A DNA stretch of 64,000 nucleotides from JBOFOR01 sp051654865 (GCA_051654865.1 JBOFYV010000085.1:10668-74667); one strand, 5' to 3'; shown: positions 7,387-16,886, numbered from the stretch's first letter. Notes: generated from the sequence alone by a model not told the origin. Numbers and translations: made by a program.

Positions 7387-8742
7387 TTAAGCAGCTTTCT
7401 TTTCAGAAACGTCTTTGTTTAACTTGTAAGCTTCCCAATGCTTAAATGTAAATACAGCTAGTGCAGTTACGTTTATTCCACAAAGAACAAATAATAATAA
7501 ATCAACAGCTTCGAATACAACGTTAGCTCCGAATACTGCTAAAGTACCAGCAGCTACTATTAATCCTAAGTATATTGCTATATTTTTATTTACTGCATTT
7601 TGCTTGAATAACTTAGTCATATAGTAGTATGATCCAAGTATTGTAGTTAATGCTGATAATACTGTGAATGCTGATAATACTACTAATCCGAACATTCCTG
7701 TTACATTTTCAGCAGTAGCAATGTATCCACCTAATCTTTGTACAGTTCCTACTGCAGCTCCATTAGCATCTATTAAAGCTAATGTTCCGTGCTCAACTCC
7801 CCAAGAAGCTATATAAGAAGTAACAACTATAGAAACAAATACTGTAACAGCTGTTGGTAATAATGATATCATAGCAGCTTCTCTTGGCTCAGTATCTGCT
7901 TCCTGAGCAGCCATTGCTAGTGCACCAAGACCAGTTTCTGCAGTTTGTAATACTTTTTGCATACCTAGTATTAATCCTAAAGGTAAACCTAACATAGCAC
8001 TTACTGGGTTAGCCATACCTTCCATCATACTAGCAAAGAATGTTGGAACATAATCAGCAGTCTTAAATACGAACATTCCAAAGAATGCAAAGTACCCTAT
8101 AACAGCTGAACCTATCATATAAGTCATAGCTCCCATAAATAACTCATGCTTCTTAGATAATACTAATACAGCAACTACTGCTATTACTGGTACTACTATA
8201 AATAAATATCTTTGAACTAATGATAATTCCATATTAAACTTATCCATTGCTATAGATGCAACTACTGAATCTATACCACTGAATTGGAATCCTCCGAATC
8301 CAAATACAGCTAATGCAACGAAAGCTACTGCGTATAATTTTCCTAAACTTGGATGTAATAATGAAGCTATATACTCTTTTGGAGTTTTATTCATTATTTT
8401 AGAGTTTAATGTTTCAGCATACGATACTGGTAACATTATACAAGAACCTATTAATGCCCATATAGCCATAGCTTCTATATTTGCTTGTCCTGAAGCAGAT
8501 AATTTAGATAAAGCACCTAAAACTCCTATTATAGCTCCAGTTCCTATCATAGCTCCTAGTGATATCGATGCAGGACCTATAACATTTTTAATTTGTAATT
8601 TAGCAGACGACGTTGTTTGCTTTTGTATCATGAATATTGTTCTTACTGCCATTATAGCACCAACTACGAACATGAATGGTAAGAATATTGGCCATATCGC
8701 TTCAGATACTTTTGTTATTATTACTTCTAATTGATGTAACAT
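7387..8742 (-). CDS. Alanine/glycine:cation symporter (AGCS) family protein, copy 2
   Basis: Paralogue of the gene at 4087 and also 451 residues from the chosen ATG at 8742, which has AGGGAG 8 bases upstream; an in-frame TTG six codons earlier would place the ribosome site inside the gene. Family signatures are SLGAMIGTGAIIGVLGALSKLS and ASGQANIEAMAIWALIGS, with about ten membrane segments. It uses many preferred codons (GCT, GGT, CCA), more so than copy 1, hinting at stronger expression. It lies upstream of the amidohydrolase gene with a terminator between, so it need not be in the same transcript. Confidence 0.86.
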   Translation of the reverse strand: MLHQLEVIITKVSEAIWPIFLPFMFVVGAIMAVRTIFMIQKQTTSSAKLQIKNVIGPASISLGAMIGTGAIIGVLGALSKLSASGQANIEAMAIWALIGSCIMLPVSYAETLNSKIMNKTPKEYIASLLHPSLGKLYAVAFVALAVFGFGGFQFSGIDSVVASIAMDKFNMELSLVQRYLFIVVPVIAVVAVLVLSKKHELFMGAMTYMIGSAVIGYFAFFGMFVFKTADYVPTFFASMMEGMANPVSAMLGLPLGLILGMQKVLQTAETGLGALAMAAQEADTEPREAAMISLLPTAVTVFVSIVVTSYIASWGVEHGTLALIDANGAAVGTVQRLGGYIATAENVTGMFGLVVLSAFTVLSALTTILGSYYYMTKLFKQNAVNKNIAIYLGLIVAAGTLAVFGANVVFEAVDLLLFVLCGINVTALAVFTFKHWEAYKLNKDVSEKKAA

Positions 8743-9201
8743 ATTTGCATCTCCCTTCAATTTGTTAATCTTTTAATATAAAATTGATAAAAATAATTAT
8801 TGCCTTGTTCATTGCAACAAAACAGGCTCTTTTTTAAACATAACCCATTACTTATTTATTAATGGTAAATATACTTTTAATCTAATAATTTAACTTAATT
8901 TTTCAAATTTTATCTAAACCTAATATTCACAATCTAACTATTTAATTAACAATTTATTTTGTTATTAATACAAAACTAATTTAAATTTGATAATTTTAAT
9001 ATTAGTATTAAATGTATATTTATTTTTTAAATTTTTAACAAACCTAAATATAAACATAAAATAAATATTGAATTACGATTGCCTATTTACAGTTACAGAT
9101 TAACAAGTTTTAATATTGGTAGTCAATGCAATTATTTTTCTATTTCTACATTTTTTCAATTATTTCAATTTTCCAAGAAAAATTCATTTTTTTCATATAT
9201 T
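8743..9201. other. 459-bp AT-rich spacer without a gene
   Basis: It contains the control region of AGCS copy 2 and the tail of the XRE regulator gene. The only structure noted is a weak inverted repeat around 8802-8826 (GCCT facing AGGC). No clear promoter of good consensus, no obvious terminator hairpin and no small gene were seen; the rest is nearly pure A/T. Confidence 0.4.
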
Positions 9202-10710
9202 TTATTTTAACTCAAAGCTTTCATTTAAAATTCTTGCATAAGCTAATGTTTTAGATATTCTTTCTAGGATATCATCTCTATCACTTATTACTATATCGGT
9301 TCTTTTATCCCACAGGACATCAAATAACTCATCACATAATCTTTTAAACTCTGGGTCTTTTATTAAAACATAATCATTTATCCCCTTTGACGGATGACTT
9401 TTGGCTAATTTCATTGTTTTTGATAAGTATAACGAAGGATCTTCTACATCCTTAAATTCTTCTACAAAGTTACCATCAGCTAATCTAATCTCTACATTTT
9501 CTGAGTTTCTAACAATCTCTTCAATGTACTTTATATGCATCTCTCTTTGCTCCATAGTTAGCTTTATTGGTATATTAAAGAATTTTAATTCTCCCGTTGA
9601 TATATATCGTCTTAATTCCGCCTCATATATTAATACTTTTATTTTAGATATATATGTAACATTTTGTAAAAATATATTAATTTGTCTCAATTCACTTATT
9701 ATTGCTTCATCTTCTCCAAATATACTTCTTCCAACATCCATAAATAGATCATATGGCATGAAAAACTCATTCATAGATCCAATTAATAACCTTAGGTCTT
9801 GCCCCATAATATACTGAATATACGTTTTATCTTTTATAATTTCTCTTGGTAGTTTACGTTCTGCAACTAATTTCCCTTGTGTTGTAACTATATCTTCTAA
9901 ACTATAATACATCTCATCCACTATATGTTTTTCCTTTGACATATTAGTAAATAAGCACCTTCCATCTCTTGCATATGTTGCTATATGAAGCATTCTATCC
10001 TTTATTACTGATAAAACTGCATTAGACTCTACATCACAGTTATAAATTTTCATATTAATATGAGGATAAGTAGTCATTAGGTTTAATATAAGTATAGTAT
10101 TAAAAACAGTATCTTCATTTCCACCTTCAAATCCCATCAAAACCCTTATTCTAATATCAGTAACACTAGGTGTTTCATTCAATTTTTTCTTCATCACTGC
10201 TATAGATTTTTTATCATCATTATTTAACTTATATAAATTGGCTGACATTATAAGATCTAACTTATTAGATTTACTTGCAAATATACCAAAATCTTTACTT
10301 AAATATTGCTTTCTCAATCTTGGATTTATATGAATCATAGAATTATAATTATCTTCCGAACGTGTACTCTTATACCCCCCCAGAGAACTTTTTCCTGATA
10401 CAGCTTCATACGATTCTTTCAGGCTTTTTTCTAAATACTCCTCTAGTACTCCTATACCGCTTATGTCTGTATCTATCTCAAAATAATCAACTAATTCTTG
10501 TATAGATGTTGGAGTAAGAGACTTTGCTATAAATTCAGCTGTAACCTTGCATATTGTTGATATACTCTTTTGAGTTGGTAAGTTTTTTGCATTTATCCAT
10601 TTACTTATATAAGAAACATCATATCCAAGTTCTCTTGCCAAAGTACTCTTCTTTTGATTTGATAAATATAATAACTTCTCTAATAGTTGACCAAATGCTA
10701 TATTTTTCAT
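9202..10710 (-). CDS. Large XRE-type helix-turn-helix regulator
   Basis: About 502 residues. An N-terminal XRE helix-turn-helix is seen at about residues 5-60 (KKSTLARELGYDVSYISKWI), followed by some 440 residues of mostly helical, soluble sequence of no recognised family, presumably a sensor or oligomerisation part. The start at 10710 is preferred because GGGAGAG lies 11-13 bases before it; an ATG eight codons upstream has no ribosome site. It is divergent from the MFS gene and next to the AGCS/amidohydrolase cluster, so it may regulate either. That target is inferred from position only. Confidence 0.65.
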   Translation of the reverse strand: MKNIAFGQLLEKLLYLSNQKKSTLARELGYDVSYISKWINAKNLPTQKSISTICKVTAEFIAKSLTPTSIQELVDYFEIDTDISGIGVLEEYLEKSLKESYEAVSGKSSLGGYKSTRSEDNYNSMIHINPRLRKQYLSKDFGIFASKSNKLDLIMSANLYKLNNDDKKSIAVMKKKLNETPSVTDIRIRVLMGFEGGNEDTVFNTILILNLMTTYPHINMKIYNCDVESNAVLSVIKDRMLHIATYARDGRCLFTNMSKEKHIVDEMYYSLEDIVTTQGKLVAERKLPREIIKDKTYIQYIMGQDLRLLIGSMNEFFMPYDLFMDVGRSIFGEDEAIISELRQINIFLQNVTYISKIKVLIYEAELRRYISTGELKFFNIPIKLTMEQREMHIKYIEEIVRNSENVEIRLADGNFVEEFKDVEDPSLYLSKTMKLAKSHPSKGINDYVLIKDPEFKRLCDELFDVLWDKRTDIVISDRDDILERISKTLAYARILNESFELK

Positions 10711-11067
10711 ACTATTTTTCACTCTCCCTATCATATTTCATTGTTAAATTTTATTTTAATTATCATTTTAAAATTGACATATTATACATAATATCTTCAT
10801 ATTATACCAAACCTATTCTTGAATTTCATTAATTTCATCTTTTTAATACCATCTAAGTATAAACTAATTTCGACACTATGCATTTTGAATTATTTGAATT
10901 ATTTTTAGTCAATTTTTCATTTTTATTCATTTTGAAGAATTTTAATTCGTTTAGATTTCTAATTGTTAGTATGTTATCATATTCAATGCAACATATTCCT
11001 TTATTTAAAAGGCCTATTTACATTAAACAAAATATTTAAATTAAAGGTTAAAGGAGAAATTATAATT
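10711..11067. promoter_or_regulatory. Divergent control region between the XRE regulator and the MFS gene
   Basis: 357 bp of AT-rich DNA. It carries a tandem repeat of TTTGAATTA (10884-10892 and 10893-10901) and a small palindrome, GAATT-TT-AATTC (10937-10948), both reasonable places for the divergent regulator to bind. No promoter of convincing consensus was found. The MFS ribosome site AAGGAGA is at 11051-11057. Confidence 0.4.
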
Positions 11068-12363
11068 ATGAGTACAAACAAAAAGAAATTTGCTACTGGT
11101 TGGTTAATAGTTGTTGCATGTATGCTTATACAAGCTATACCATTTGGTGTTGCTGCAAACATCCAACCACAATTCGTAAGTTATGTAGTAGAAGAAAAAG
11201 GATTCACTTTAGCTGGATTCTCATTAATCTTCACTTTAGGTACAGTAGTATCTGCAATAGCATCTCCATTCATAGGAATGATGTTCAATAAAATAAATAC
11301 TAAAGTAATGTATTTATTAGGATGTATATTATCAGGTGGAGGATTCTTAGCATTCTCTTTATGTCAAGAATTATGGCAATTCTACCTAGTTGCTGGTGTA
11401 GTTCAAGTTGGTACAGCTGCTATATCATCAATAGGGGTTCCTCTATTAATAAATGGATGGTTCGATGAATTATCTAAAGGTAAAGCTATGGGACTTGCTT
11501 TTGCTGGGGGTTCTATAGGTAATATATTCTTACAACAAATGACTGCTAACTTCTTAGTAAGCTACGGTGCATCTAAGTCTTATATGATATTCGGTGCATT
11601 ATCATTAGCAGTTGGTATACCTATAACTTTATTATTCTTAAGAATGCCTAAGAATGATACTGAAATAGTTAAAGGTAACAAGAAACAAGATGAAAAAGAA
11701 GATAAAAATACTGTAACAGTTGATTGGGGTTATACTTTTAAAGAAGCTAAAAACCTTAAATTCTTCTGGGTATTCGCTCTAGGATTATTCTTCTTAGGTA
11801 TGTATGTATCTGCATTAGCAGTTCAATATCCTGCATACTTAAAGTTACACTTAGGACTTGATCCAAAAATAGTTGGTAATGTTGGTTCTGTATTTGCATT
11901 ATGTTCTTTAGGTGGAAACTTATTCGGTGGTATAATATTTGATAAACTAGGTTTAACTAAAGGACTTGTGGTTGCGTTAGTTTTAGCTGCATCTTCATGT
12001 TTAGCTCTAATATTCGCTGGTCAAATGCCAATATTAGCTATAGTATTCGCTGCATTAAAAGGTTTATCAGTATTCGCTTACATGATGGGACCTTCATTAT
12101 TAGCAGGTTCATTCTTCGGTAAAAAAGAATTCGGTGCTATACTTGGTGTAGTTCAAATATTCTTCGCTGTAGGATTTGCTGCAGGATCATCTGTATTCGG
12201 ATTATTAGTTGATAATATGGGATACTCAGTTGCTTGGGGATCTATATTAGTATTCATATTTATATGTTACGGTTCATTAATAGCTGCATCTATAGGTATG
12301 TCTAAGTTAAATAAAGATAGAATAGCTAAGTTAGAAAAAGAAGAGTCAGTAAAAGTTGCTTAA
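11068..12363 (+). CDS. MFS transporter of the oxalate:formate antiporter (OFA) type
   Basis: 431 residues with about twelve hydrophobic segments split by a charged central loop (about residues 195-220, KNDTEIVKGNKKQDEKED). The opening FATGWLIVVACMLIQAIPFGV and the GRP-like arrangement are typical of the OFA group of the major facilitator superfamily, which exchange carboxylates. The start at 11068 has AAGGAGA 10 bases upstream; an earlier in-frame ATG at 10963 has none. The gene uses preferred codons heavily, suggesting high expression. The transported acid cannot be read from the sequence. Confidence 0.8.
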   Translation: MSTNKKKFATGWLIVVACMLIQAIPFGVAANIQPQFVSYVVEEKGFTLAGFSLIFTLGTVVSAIASPFIGMMFNKINTKVMYLLGCILSGGGFLAFSLCQELWQFYLVAGVVQVGTAAISSIGVPLLINGWFDELSKGKAMGLAFAGGSIGNIFLQQMTANFLVSYGASKSYMIFGALSLAVGIPITLLFLRMPKNDTEIVKGNKKQDEKEDKNTVTVDWGYTFKEAKNLKFFWVFALGLFFLGMYVSALAVQYPAYLKLHLGLDPKIVGNVGSVFALCSLGGNLFGGIIFDKLGLTKGLVVALVLAASSCLALIFAGQMPILAIVFAALKGLSVFAYMMGPSLLAGSFFGKKEFGAILGVVQIFFAVGFAAGSSVFGLLVDNMGYSVAWGSILVFIFICYGSLIAASIGMSKLNKDRIAKLEKEESVKVA

Positions 12364-12432
12364 TTTTTATAAATTAATGCGTTCAATAATTAGTTAGTGA
12401 ATAACTTCCTTAAAAATTAATAATATATAAAG

Positions 12433-12461
12433 AACCCTATAAAGTTAAACTTTATAGGGTT
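12433..12461. terminator. Bidirectional intrinsic terminator
   Basis: AACCCTATAAAG (12433-12444) pairs perfectly with 12450-12461 around a 5-base loop. T-rich sequence follows on the plus strand (for the MFS gene) and on the minus strand (for the thioesterase gene). Confidence 0.8.
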
Positions 12462-12482
12462 TCTTTGTTTATATTTCATAAA

Positions 12483-12992
12483 TTAATACGGCAACTCTAT
12501 ATATTCAACTAGATTTTCATCCTCTAGATAAAACCATTCAGATTCATCTAGTCCACCTTCTGTGATTTTATCTACTTTCATTTTCATATATTTACCCGTA
12601 GCAGTTGCAGCTATTTCTCCAGTAGGTAGATATATTTCACCTGTACCTTCAAATAACCTTCTGTTTTCACTAGTTATTCTTCCTACTATCTTTATTTTAG
12701 CATCTGTAGGAACTGGCTTTTTGTATTTAATATCTAGAGATACTGTAACTCCCCATATAGTATCATCATTAATACTAACTGCCCTTCCTATAGTTTCATC
12801 CAGTAATGCTGCCGACATACCACCATGAACTCGACCAGGATAGCTTTGATGCCATTCTTTAGTATCACATATTGCGACTAATTCCCCATTTTCTAATTCA
12901 TAAAAAGATGTTTTTAAACCTAAATCATTGTTATCTCCACATACAATGCAATTTTTACTAGTATTTTGTTTTTTATTTACTTTGTATTTCAA
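12483..12992 (-). CDS. PaaI-family thioesterase (hotdog fold)
   Basis: A single hotdog domain with the signature HGGMSAALLDETIG, where the Asp/Glu pair is catalytic in acyl-CoA thioesterases of the PaaI group. The N-terminal CIVCGDNNDLGL segment is usual in clostridial members. The start is taken at a TTG (12992) because GAGGTG sits 6 bases before it; the first ATG of the frame, 8 codons upstream, has no ribosome site. This gives 169 residues. Cytoplasmic; the acyl-CoA substrate is unknown. Single gene with its own terminator. Confidence 0.8.
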   Translation of the reverse strand: MKYKVNKKQNTSKNCIVCGDNNDLGLKTSFYELENGELVAICDTKEWHQSYPGRVHGGMSAALLDETIGRAVSINDDTIWGVTVSLDIKYKKPVPTDAKIKIVGRITSENRRLFEGTGEIYLPTGEIAATATGKYMKMKVDKITEGGLDESEWFYLEDENLVEYIELPY

Positions 12993-13075
12993 ATTCAACA
13001 CCTCAATCTTTATCATTTAGTTACTTAGCTTATAAAGTTAATAATAATACTTTTATACTTTATTTTCCACATTTT

Positions 13076-13765
13076 TTAGTATATGAAATTTCCAAACAAT
13101 AAAAATATCGTTGGCATAAATATGAAAATTACGCCTACTATTTTTAAATTTATTATAGCAAAATCAGTAGGTTCTCCTCCCTTAACATCTAGCATATGTT
13201 CAAATTTCCATACCTTTTCAGGATATATCAAATTAATAAACCCTATAACTATAGATATAATACTTAGAATAATATCTCCTAAGTGTCCGCTTATCCCTTT
13301 AGGATTCCTATGTATATTTATAACATCATATGCTAATTTAACATCAGATGGTAATTCATAACTTTGTTCATTATAATAATCAACAGATATCGGAGTTGAT
13401 TCATACATACTTCCATCAAATAAAGTAATTATCGTCTCCATATCCATAAACTTAGAATTATCATAAAGCATCTTACTTTCTTTGTAAACAATTTCATAAC
13501 TACAGTGATCATCATCAATTATTGTTAACTCATCATCTAAATCAACATTAATAGGCTTTACAGTTAAAATATTGCCATCATCATCCTTAAAAATACTACT
13601 TCTATTACTTCTATCTTGATAAATTAATCTATTCCCTTTATACATAACAGTCTTTTCTTTGTTAATTATAGTAAAAAATAAAAAACAATCTAAAATAATA
13701 ACCACTATAAGTAAAATCAAATACCACTTATACTTACTATATTTATATATATCATAAAATCTCAT
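13076..13765 (-). CDS. Membrane protein of unknown function, possible DUF6199-like C-terminus
   Basis: 229 residues. One transmembrane helix near the N-terminus (about 14-35), a mostly soluble middle of about 120 residues rich in Asp and Tyr (presumably outside the cell), then two helices near 162-182 and 206-227. The C-terminal stretch YPEKVWKFEHML...GGEPTDFAIINLKIVG resembles the small two-helix DUF6199 type, a tentative match. GGGGGG lies just before the ATG. No operon partner is evident. Confidence 0.6.
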   Translation of the reverse strand: MRFYDIYKYSKYKWYLILLIVVIILDCFLFFTIINKEKTVMYKGNRLIYQDRSNRSSIFKDDDGNILTVKPINVDLDDELTIIDDDHCSYEIVYKESKMLYDNSKFMDMETIITLFDGSMYESTPISVDYYNEQSYELPSDVKLAYDVINIHRNPKGISGHLGDIILSIISIVIGFINLIYPEKVWKFEHMLDVKGGEPTDFAIINLKIVGVIFIFMPTIFLLFGNFIY

Positions 13766-13811
13766 ATGCCCCCCTATAAAACCTCATCTCTACCCTAAAT
13801 ATATCGAAGTA

Positions 13812-14525
13812 TTATAAGTTAAAAAACTCAACTATTTGTTCTTCATAATAATTTATTACTAATTCTTTAGGAAACTGTGCTTGTTCTATTATCTGCTCTG
13901 CAAAAGTAAATTTACCAATATCATAGCATATATGCGCATCGGTTCCTAATACCACCCTTACACCATATTTTTCACATAATTTAAGCATTATAATCACATT
14001 TTCCCATGCACCTTCTCTGAATGTAGTAGGTTTTAGAGATGAATTATTTATTTCTAAAAGTATATTTTTTTCTTTCGCCTTTTTTACAACAACCTCATAA
14101 TCTACTGGATATCTACTATCATCTAAGTGCCCTATTATTTTAACTTTATGCTTATCCATTACATTTAGTATAGCAGACGTATTTTGTTCTTTAGTTCCAG
14201 GCTGTATACAAGGAGGATGTAGTGATGCAATAGCATAATCTATATGTTTTAATAAATCATCTTCCTCAACATCAGTATTACCATCATAATCCATTATGTT
14301 TGCCTCTATACCTCTAAGAATTTTTAATCCATCTACTTCTCTTGGTATACAGTAAATATTATGGAAGTAAAAAGGATGTGGTCCACCCGGCATAGCTGGT
14401 GCATGATCTGCTAACCCTAAAAATTTTAGTCCATGTTTTATTGCACTATCAATATTTTCTTGAACAGTACTATATGCATGTCCACTCACTAATGTATGAG
14501 TATGTAAATCTATCATCGCTTTCAT
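13812..14525 (-). CDS. PHP-domain phosphoesterase (YcdX-like)
   Basis: 237 residues forming one PHP domain. The metal ligands are visible in MIDLHTHTLVSGHAYS (near residues 4-19), GLADHAP (about 38-44), the Glu of RGIEANI, SLHPP, IIGHLDD and GTDAH. The closest functional type is the YcdX group of metal-dependent phosphatases, often annotated as histidinol-phosphatase family; the true substrate is unknown. The start at 14525 has GGAGGAG 8 bases upstream. The gene overlaps the end of a tiny upstream ORF (14540-14677), so translation may be coupled. Confidence 0.85.
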   Translation of the reverse strand: MKAMIDLHTHTLVSGHAYSTVQENIDSAIKHGLKFLGLADHAPAMPGGPHPFYFHNIYCIPREVDGLKILRGIEANIMDYDGNTDVEEDDLLKHIDYAIASLHPPCIQPGTKEQNTSAILNVMDKHKVKIIGHLDDSRYPVDYEVVVKKAKEKNILLEINNSSLKPTTFREGAWENVIIMLKLCEKYGVRVVLGTDAHICYDIGKFTFAEQIIEQAQFPKELVINYYEEQIVEFFNL

Positions 14526-14539
14526 AATTTTCTCCTCCA

Positions 14540-14677
14540 TTAATCATTTTTAATTTTTTTATATATCATCTTTATTAAACAAAACAATATTACAATAAGT
14601 AATATCGACTTTAGCATCGAAACAAAGTTAAACCCTATAAAATATATAGATTTGAAATTAGTTACAGTTGGCTCCAT
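14540..14677 (-). CDS. Small single-helix membrane protein (45 residues)
   Basis: A short frame immediately upstream of the PHP gene. From ATG 14677, with GGGAG 5 bases before it, it encodes 45 residues: a short polar start, one strong hydrophobic helix (about 24-37, ILLIVILFCLI) and a basic tail (KMIYKKIKND). Its TAA ends only 14 bases before the next start, and the PHP ribosome site lies in the same bases, the usual layout of a coupled operon. No homologue is recalled. Codon order, ribosome site and spacing support a real gene. Confidence 0.5.
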   Translation of the reverse strand: MEPTVTNFKSIYFIGFNFVSMLKSILLIVILFCLIKMIYKKIKND

Positions 14678-14718
14678 TACATCTCCCATAATATTTTAAT
14701 TTATATATATATAAATTA

Positions 14719-14747
14719 AAGCCATACTGATATACTCAATACGGCTT
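14719..14747 (-). terminator. Intrinsic terminator of the S1-domain gene
   Basis: A 12-bp stem counting two G-U pairs on the minus-strand RNA (AAGCCGTATTGA arm) with a 5-base loop, 10 bp beyond the stop codon at 14757. Confidence 0.7.
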
Positions 14748-14756
14748 ATAAATTTA

Positions 14757-16025
14757 TTATTTTAGGTTTTTAAATTTATCCTTAAATAAATCTCCTAAAC
14801 TTCCTAATGATTCTTCTACTTCTAAGAATTCAGAGTAGTCTTCTTCTGGTTCTCTAGTAGCTTCTTTTATAGATAATACCATTCTTCTGTTCTTTGGTCT
14901 GAATTCTATTATCATCGCACTTACTTCATCACCAACATTAACTACACTTGTAACTTTCATTACTCTTTCTTCGCTTAATTCAGATATAGGTAAGAATGCT
15001 TGTACACCTTCTCTAAGTTCTACTATAGCACCTTTTTCTATAACTCTAACAACTTTACCAGTTACTATATCATCTAATTGAACGTCTTTAGATATTAAGT
15101 CCCATGGATCATTGTTTATATCTTTTAGTGCTAATGCTATTTTCTTAGTTTGTTGATCTACATCTAATACATAAACATCCACTTCTTGTCCTTCAGATAA
15201 CATATCTTCTACGTTTTCTACTCTTTCCCAAGATAAATTATTTAAATGAACTAACCCTTCTAATCCTCCGATATCTACGAAAGCGCCATAAGGCATTAAT
15301 TTAGTTACTTTACCTTCTCTTTTTTGTCCCACTTCTAAAGAGTTAAATAAATCTTCCTTATCTTTTTTAACTTGTGCTATATGAGCTTCTTTTTCTGCCT
15401 TAGCTTTAGCTCTTGCAGCTTCTTTTTCTGCTTGTATTCTAGCTCTTCTTTCTTCTCTTTCTTTATCTAAACGTTCTTGTAAAACATCTCTATGAGATGC
15501 TACAAATCTATTTCTTTTAGAATCTAATTCTTTTATGTATATTTCTAAATTATGACCTACATATCCCTTCGTATCTTGTACAAATTTAGTATCTAATTGA
15601 GATATTGGTATAAATAATTCTTGAGTTTTATAAGAGGCAAATACTCCTCTTTCTATGTTCTTAATAACGTTTACAGTTAATATTCTATGCTCATTATAAG
15701 CCTTTTCTAATTCATCAAAATCAGACTTTGCATCTAATTTTAATTTAGATAATTGAACAACTCCATCTTTGTGGTAAACTTTTGTTATTATAGCTATTAC
15801 TTCGTCTCCAACACTGTATACTTCATCAGCATGCTTTCCCTTTGGTAAATTTAATTCTTCTACCTTTATTATTCCATCAAATCCGTAGTTTAAATCTAAA
15901 ACAAGTTCTTCATTGTTAATTCTAGATATTTTTCCAGTTATAGTTTGTCCTACCTTAACTTTATTTAGCTCTTGTTCTTGTTGTTCTAATAGTTCTTGCA
16001 TAGATAACTCGTTTGTCATAGTCAT
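14757..16025 (-). CDS. S1 RNA-binding domain protein (30S ribosomal protein S1-like)
   Basis: 422 residues with four S1 domains at about 22-92, 108-178, 228-297 and 312-381. The third (KREGKVTKLMPYGAFVDIGGLEGLVH) is the most canonical. A charged, Ala/Lys/Glu-rich linker at about 185-225 looks like a long helix. Firmicute S1 proteins of this four-domain size bind mRNA and are often called RpsA, though they are less tightly ribosomal than the six-domain enterobacterial protein. Two ATGs two codons apart are possible; the second (16019) sits better, 9 bases after AAAGGA. Single gene with a terminator. Confidence 0.85.
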   Translation of the reverse strand: MTMTNELSMQELLEQQEQELNKVKVGQTITGKISRINNEELVLDLNYGFDGIIKVEELNLPKGKHADEVYSVGDEVIAIITKVYHKDGVVQLSKLKLDAKSDFDELEKAYNEHRILTVNVIKNIERGVFASYKTQELFIPISQLDTKFVQDTKGYVGHNLEIYIKELDSKRNRFVASHRDVLQERLDKEREERRARIQAEKEAARAKAKAEKEAHIAQVKKDKEDLFNSLEVGQKREGKVTKLMPYGAFVDIGGLEGLVHLNNLSWERVENVEDMLSEGQEVDVYVLDVDQQTKKIALALKDINNDPWDLISKDVQLDDIVTGKVVRVIEKGAIVELREGVQAFLPISELSEERVMKVTSVVNVGDEVSAMIIEFRPKNRRMVLSIKEATREPEEDYSEFLEVEESLGSLGDLFKDKFKNLK

Positions 16026-16127
16026 TCATCCTTTCATTTTTAATTGATAATATTTATATAAATATTATACCACTAATATTAAAAATACTTATATTTTTCT
16101 TACAATATTTTATGTATTTCTTTAATT

Positions 16128-16826
16128 CTAGAATAATTTTACTTCTACTTCTTTTTTAACATTTATTCTATCAGCTTCAACTTCACAATCATAGGCCAAT
16201 ACTTTAACACCTGTATTATTAGCTTCAATTAATATATCAGCTAATTCTTCATGCATTTTTCTATTTGGAGTAAAATACAATACATCTTTCATTTGAACAA
16301 CAAATATTACATAGCAATAATACCCATTTTTTGTAGCCTCTATTAGTTCTCTTACATGCTTAACTCCTCTTTCTGTTTTAGCATCTGGAAATAGCACTAC
16401 ATTATTATCTTCCAATGTTACTCCTTTTATTTCAACAAACACCTTTTTATTTTTCGTTTCTAAGTATATATCAAACCTAGAACTTCCATAAGTTTTTTCT
16501 GCTTTTATATACTCAATTTCTTCATCTAATCCAGGCAACTTTATTATCTTATTTTCTATTGCTTCTTTAACAACTTTATTAGGAACTTGAGAATCCATGT
16601 TTATTAATCTATCCCCTTTTTGAACTGCTATTAAAGAGTACTTTGTTTTTCTATTTGGATTATCACTTTCTTCTAAATAAACTGTACAATTCGGTATTAG
16701 TAATTCCTTACACCTGCCGGTGTTTTTTACATGTACTTTTTCAATTGTATTCTCTATTTCACAATAAGCTATAAATCTATTTGGTCTTTCTATAAACTTA
16801 GCTTGTACTACTTTTTTATAATTCAT
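16128..16826 (-). CDS. sfsA: SfsA family protein (sugar fermentation stimulation protein homologue)
   Basis: 232 residues, normal for the family. Conserved features are RPNRFIAYC near the N-terminus, HVKNTGRCKELLIPN at about 32-46, and the nuclease-like core GSSRFDIYLE...VFVEIKGVTLE...FPDAKTERGVKH, with acidic and Lys residues as in PD-(D/E)XK folds. The family has an N-terminal OB fold and binds DNA in E. coli; its role elsewhere is unclear. Cytoplasmic. AAAGG lies about 7 bases before the ATG. No clear operon partner. Confidence 0.92.
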   Translation of the reverse strand: MNYKKVVQAKFIERPNRFIAYCEIENTIEKVHVKNTGRCKELLIPNCTVYLEESDNPNRKTKYSLIAVQKGDRLINMDSQVPNKVVKEAIENKIIKLPGLDEEIEYIKAEKTYGSSRFDIYLETKNKKVFVEIKGVTLEDNNVVLFPDAKTERGVKHVRELIEATKNGYYCYVIFVVQMKDVLYFTPNRKMHEELADILIEANNTGVKVLAYDCEVEADRINVKKEVEVKLF

Positions 16827-16862
16827 ATCTATGCCTTTCTTCTCCTAATTTCTATATTTTAA

Positions 16863-16886
16863 AAGAGTGTAAATATCTACACTCTT
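16863..16886 (-). terminator. Intrinsic terminator of the histidine phosphatase gene
   Basis: AAGAGTGTA (16863-16871) pairs with TACACTCTT (16878-16886), 6-base loop, T-rich sequence following on the minus strand. It lies 27 bp after the stop codon. Confidence 0.7.
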
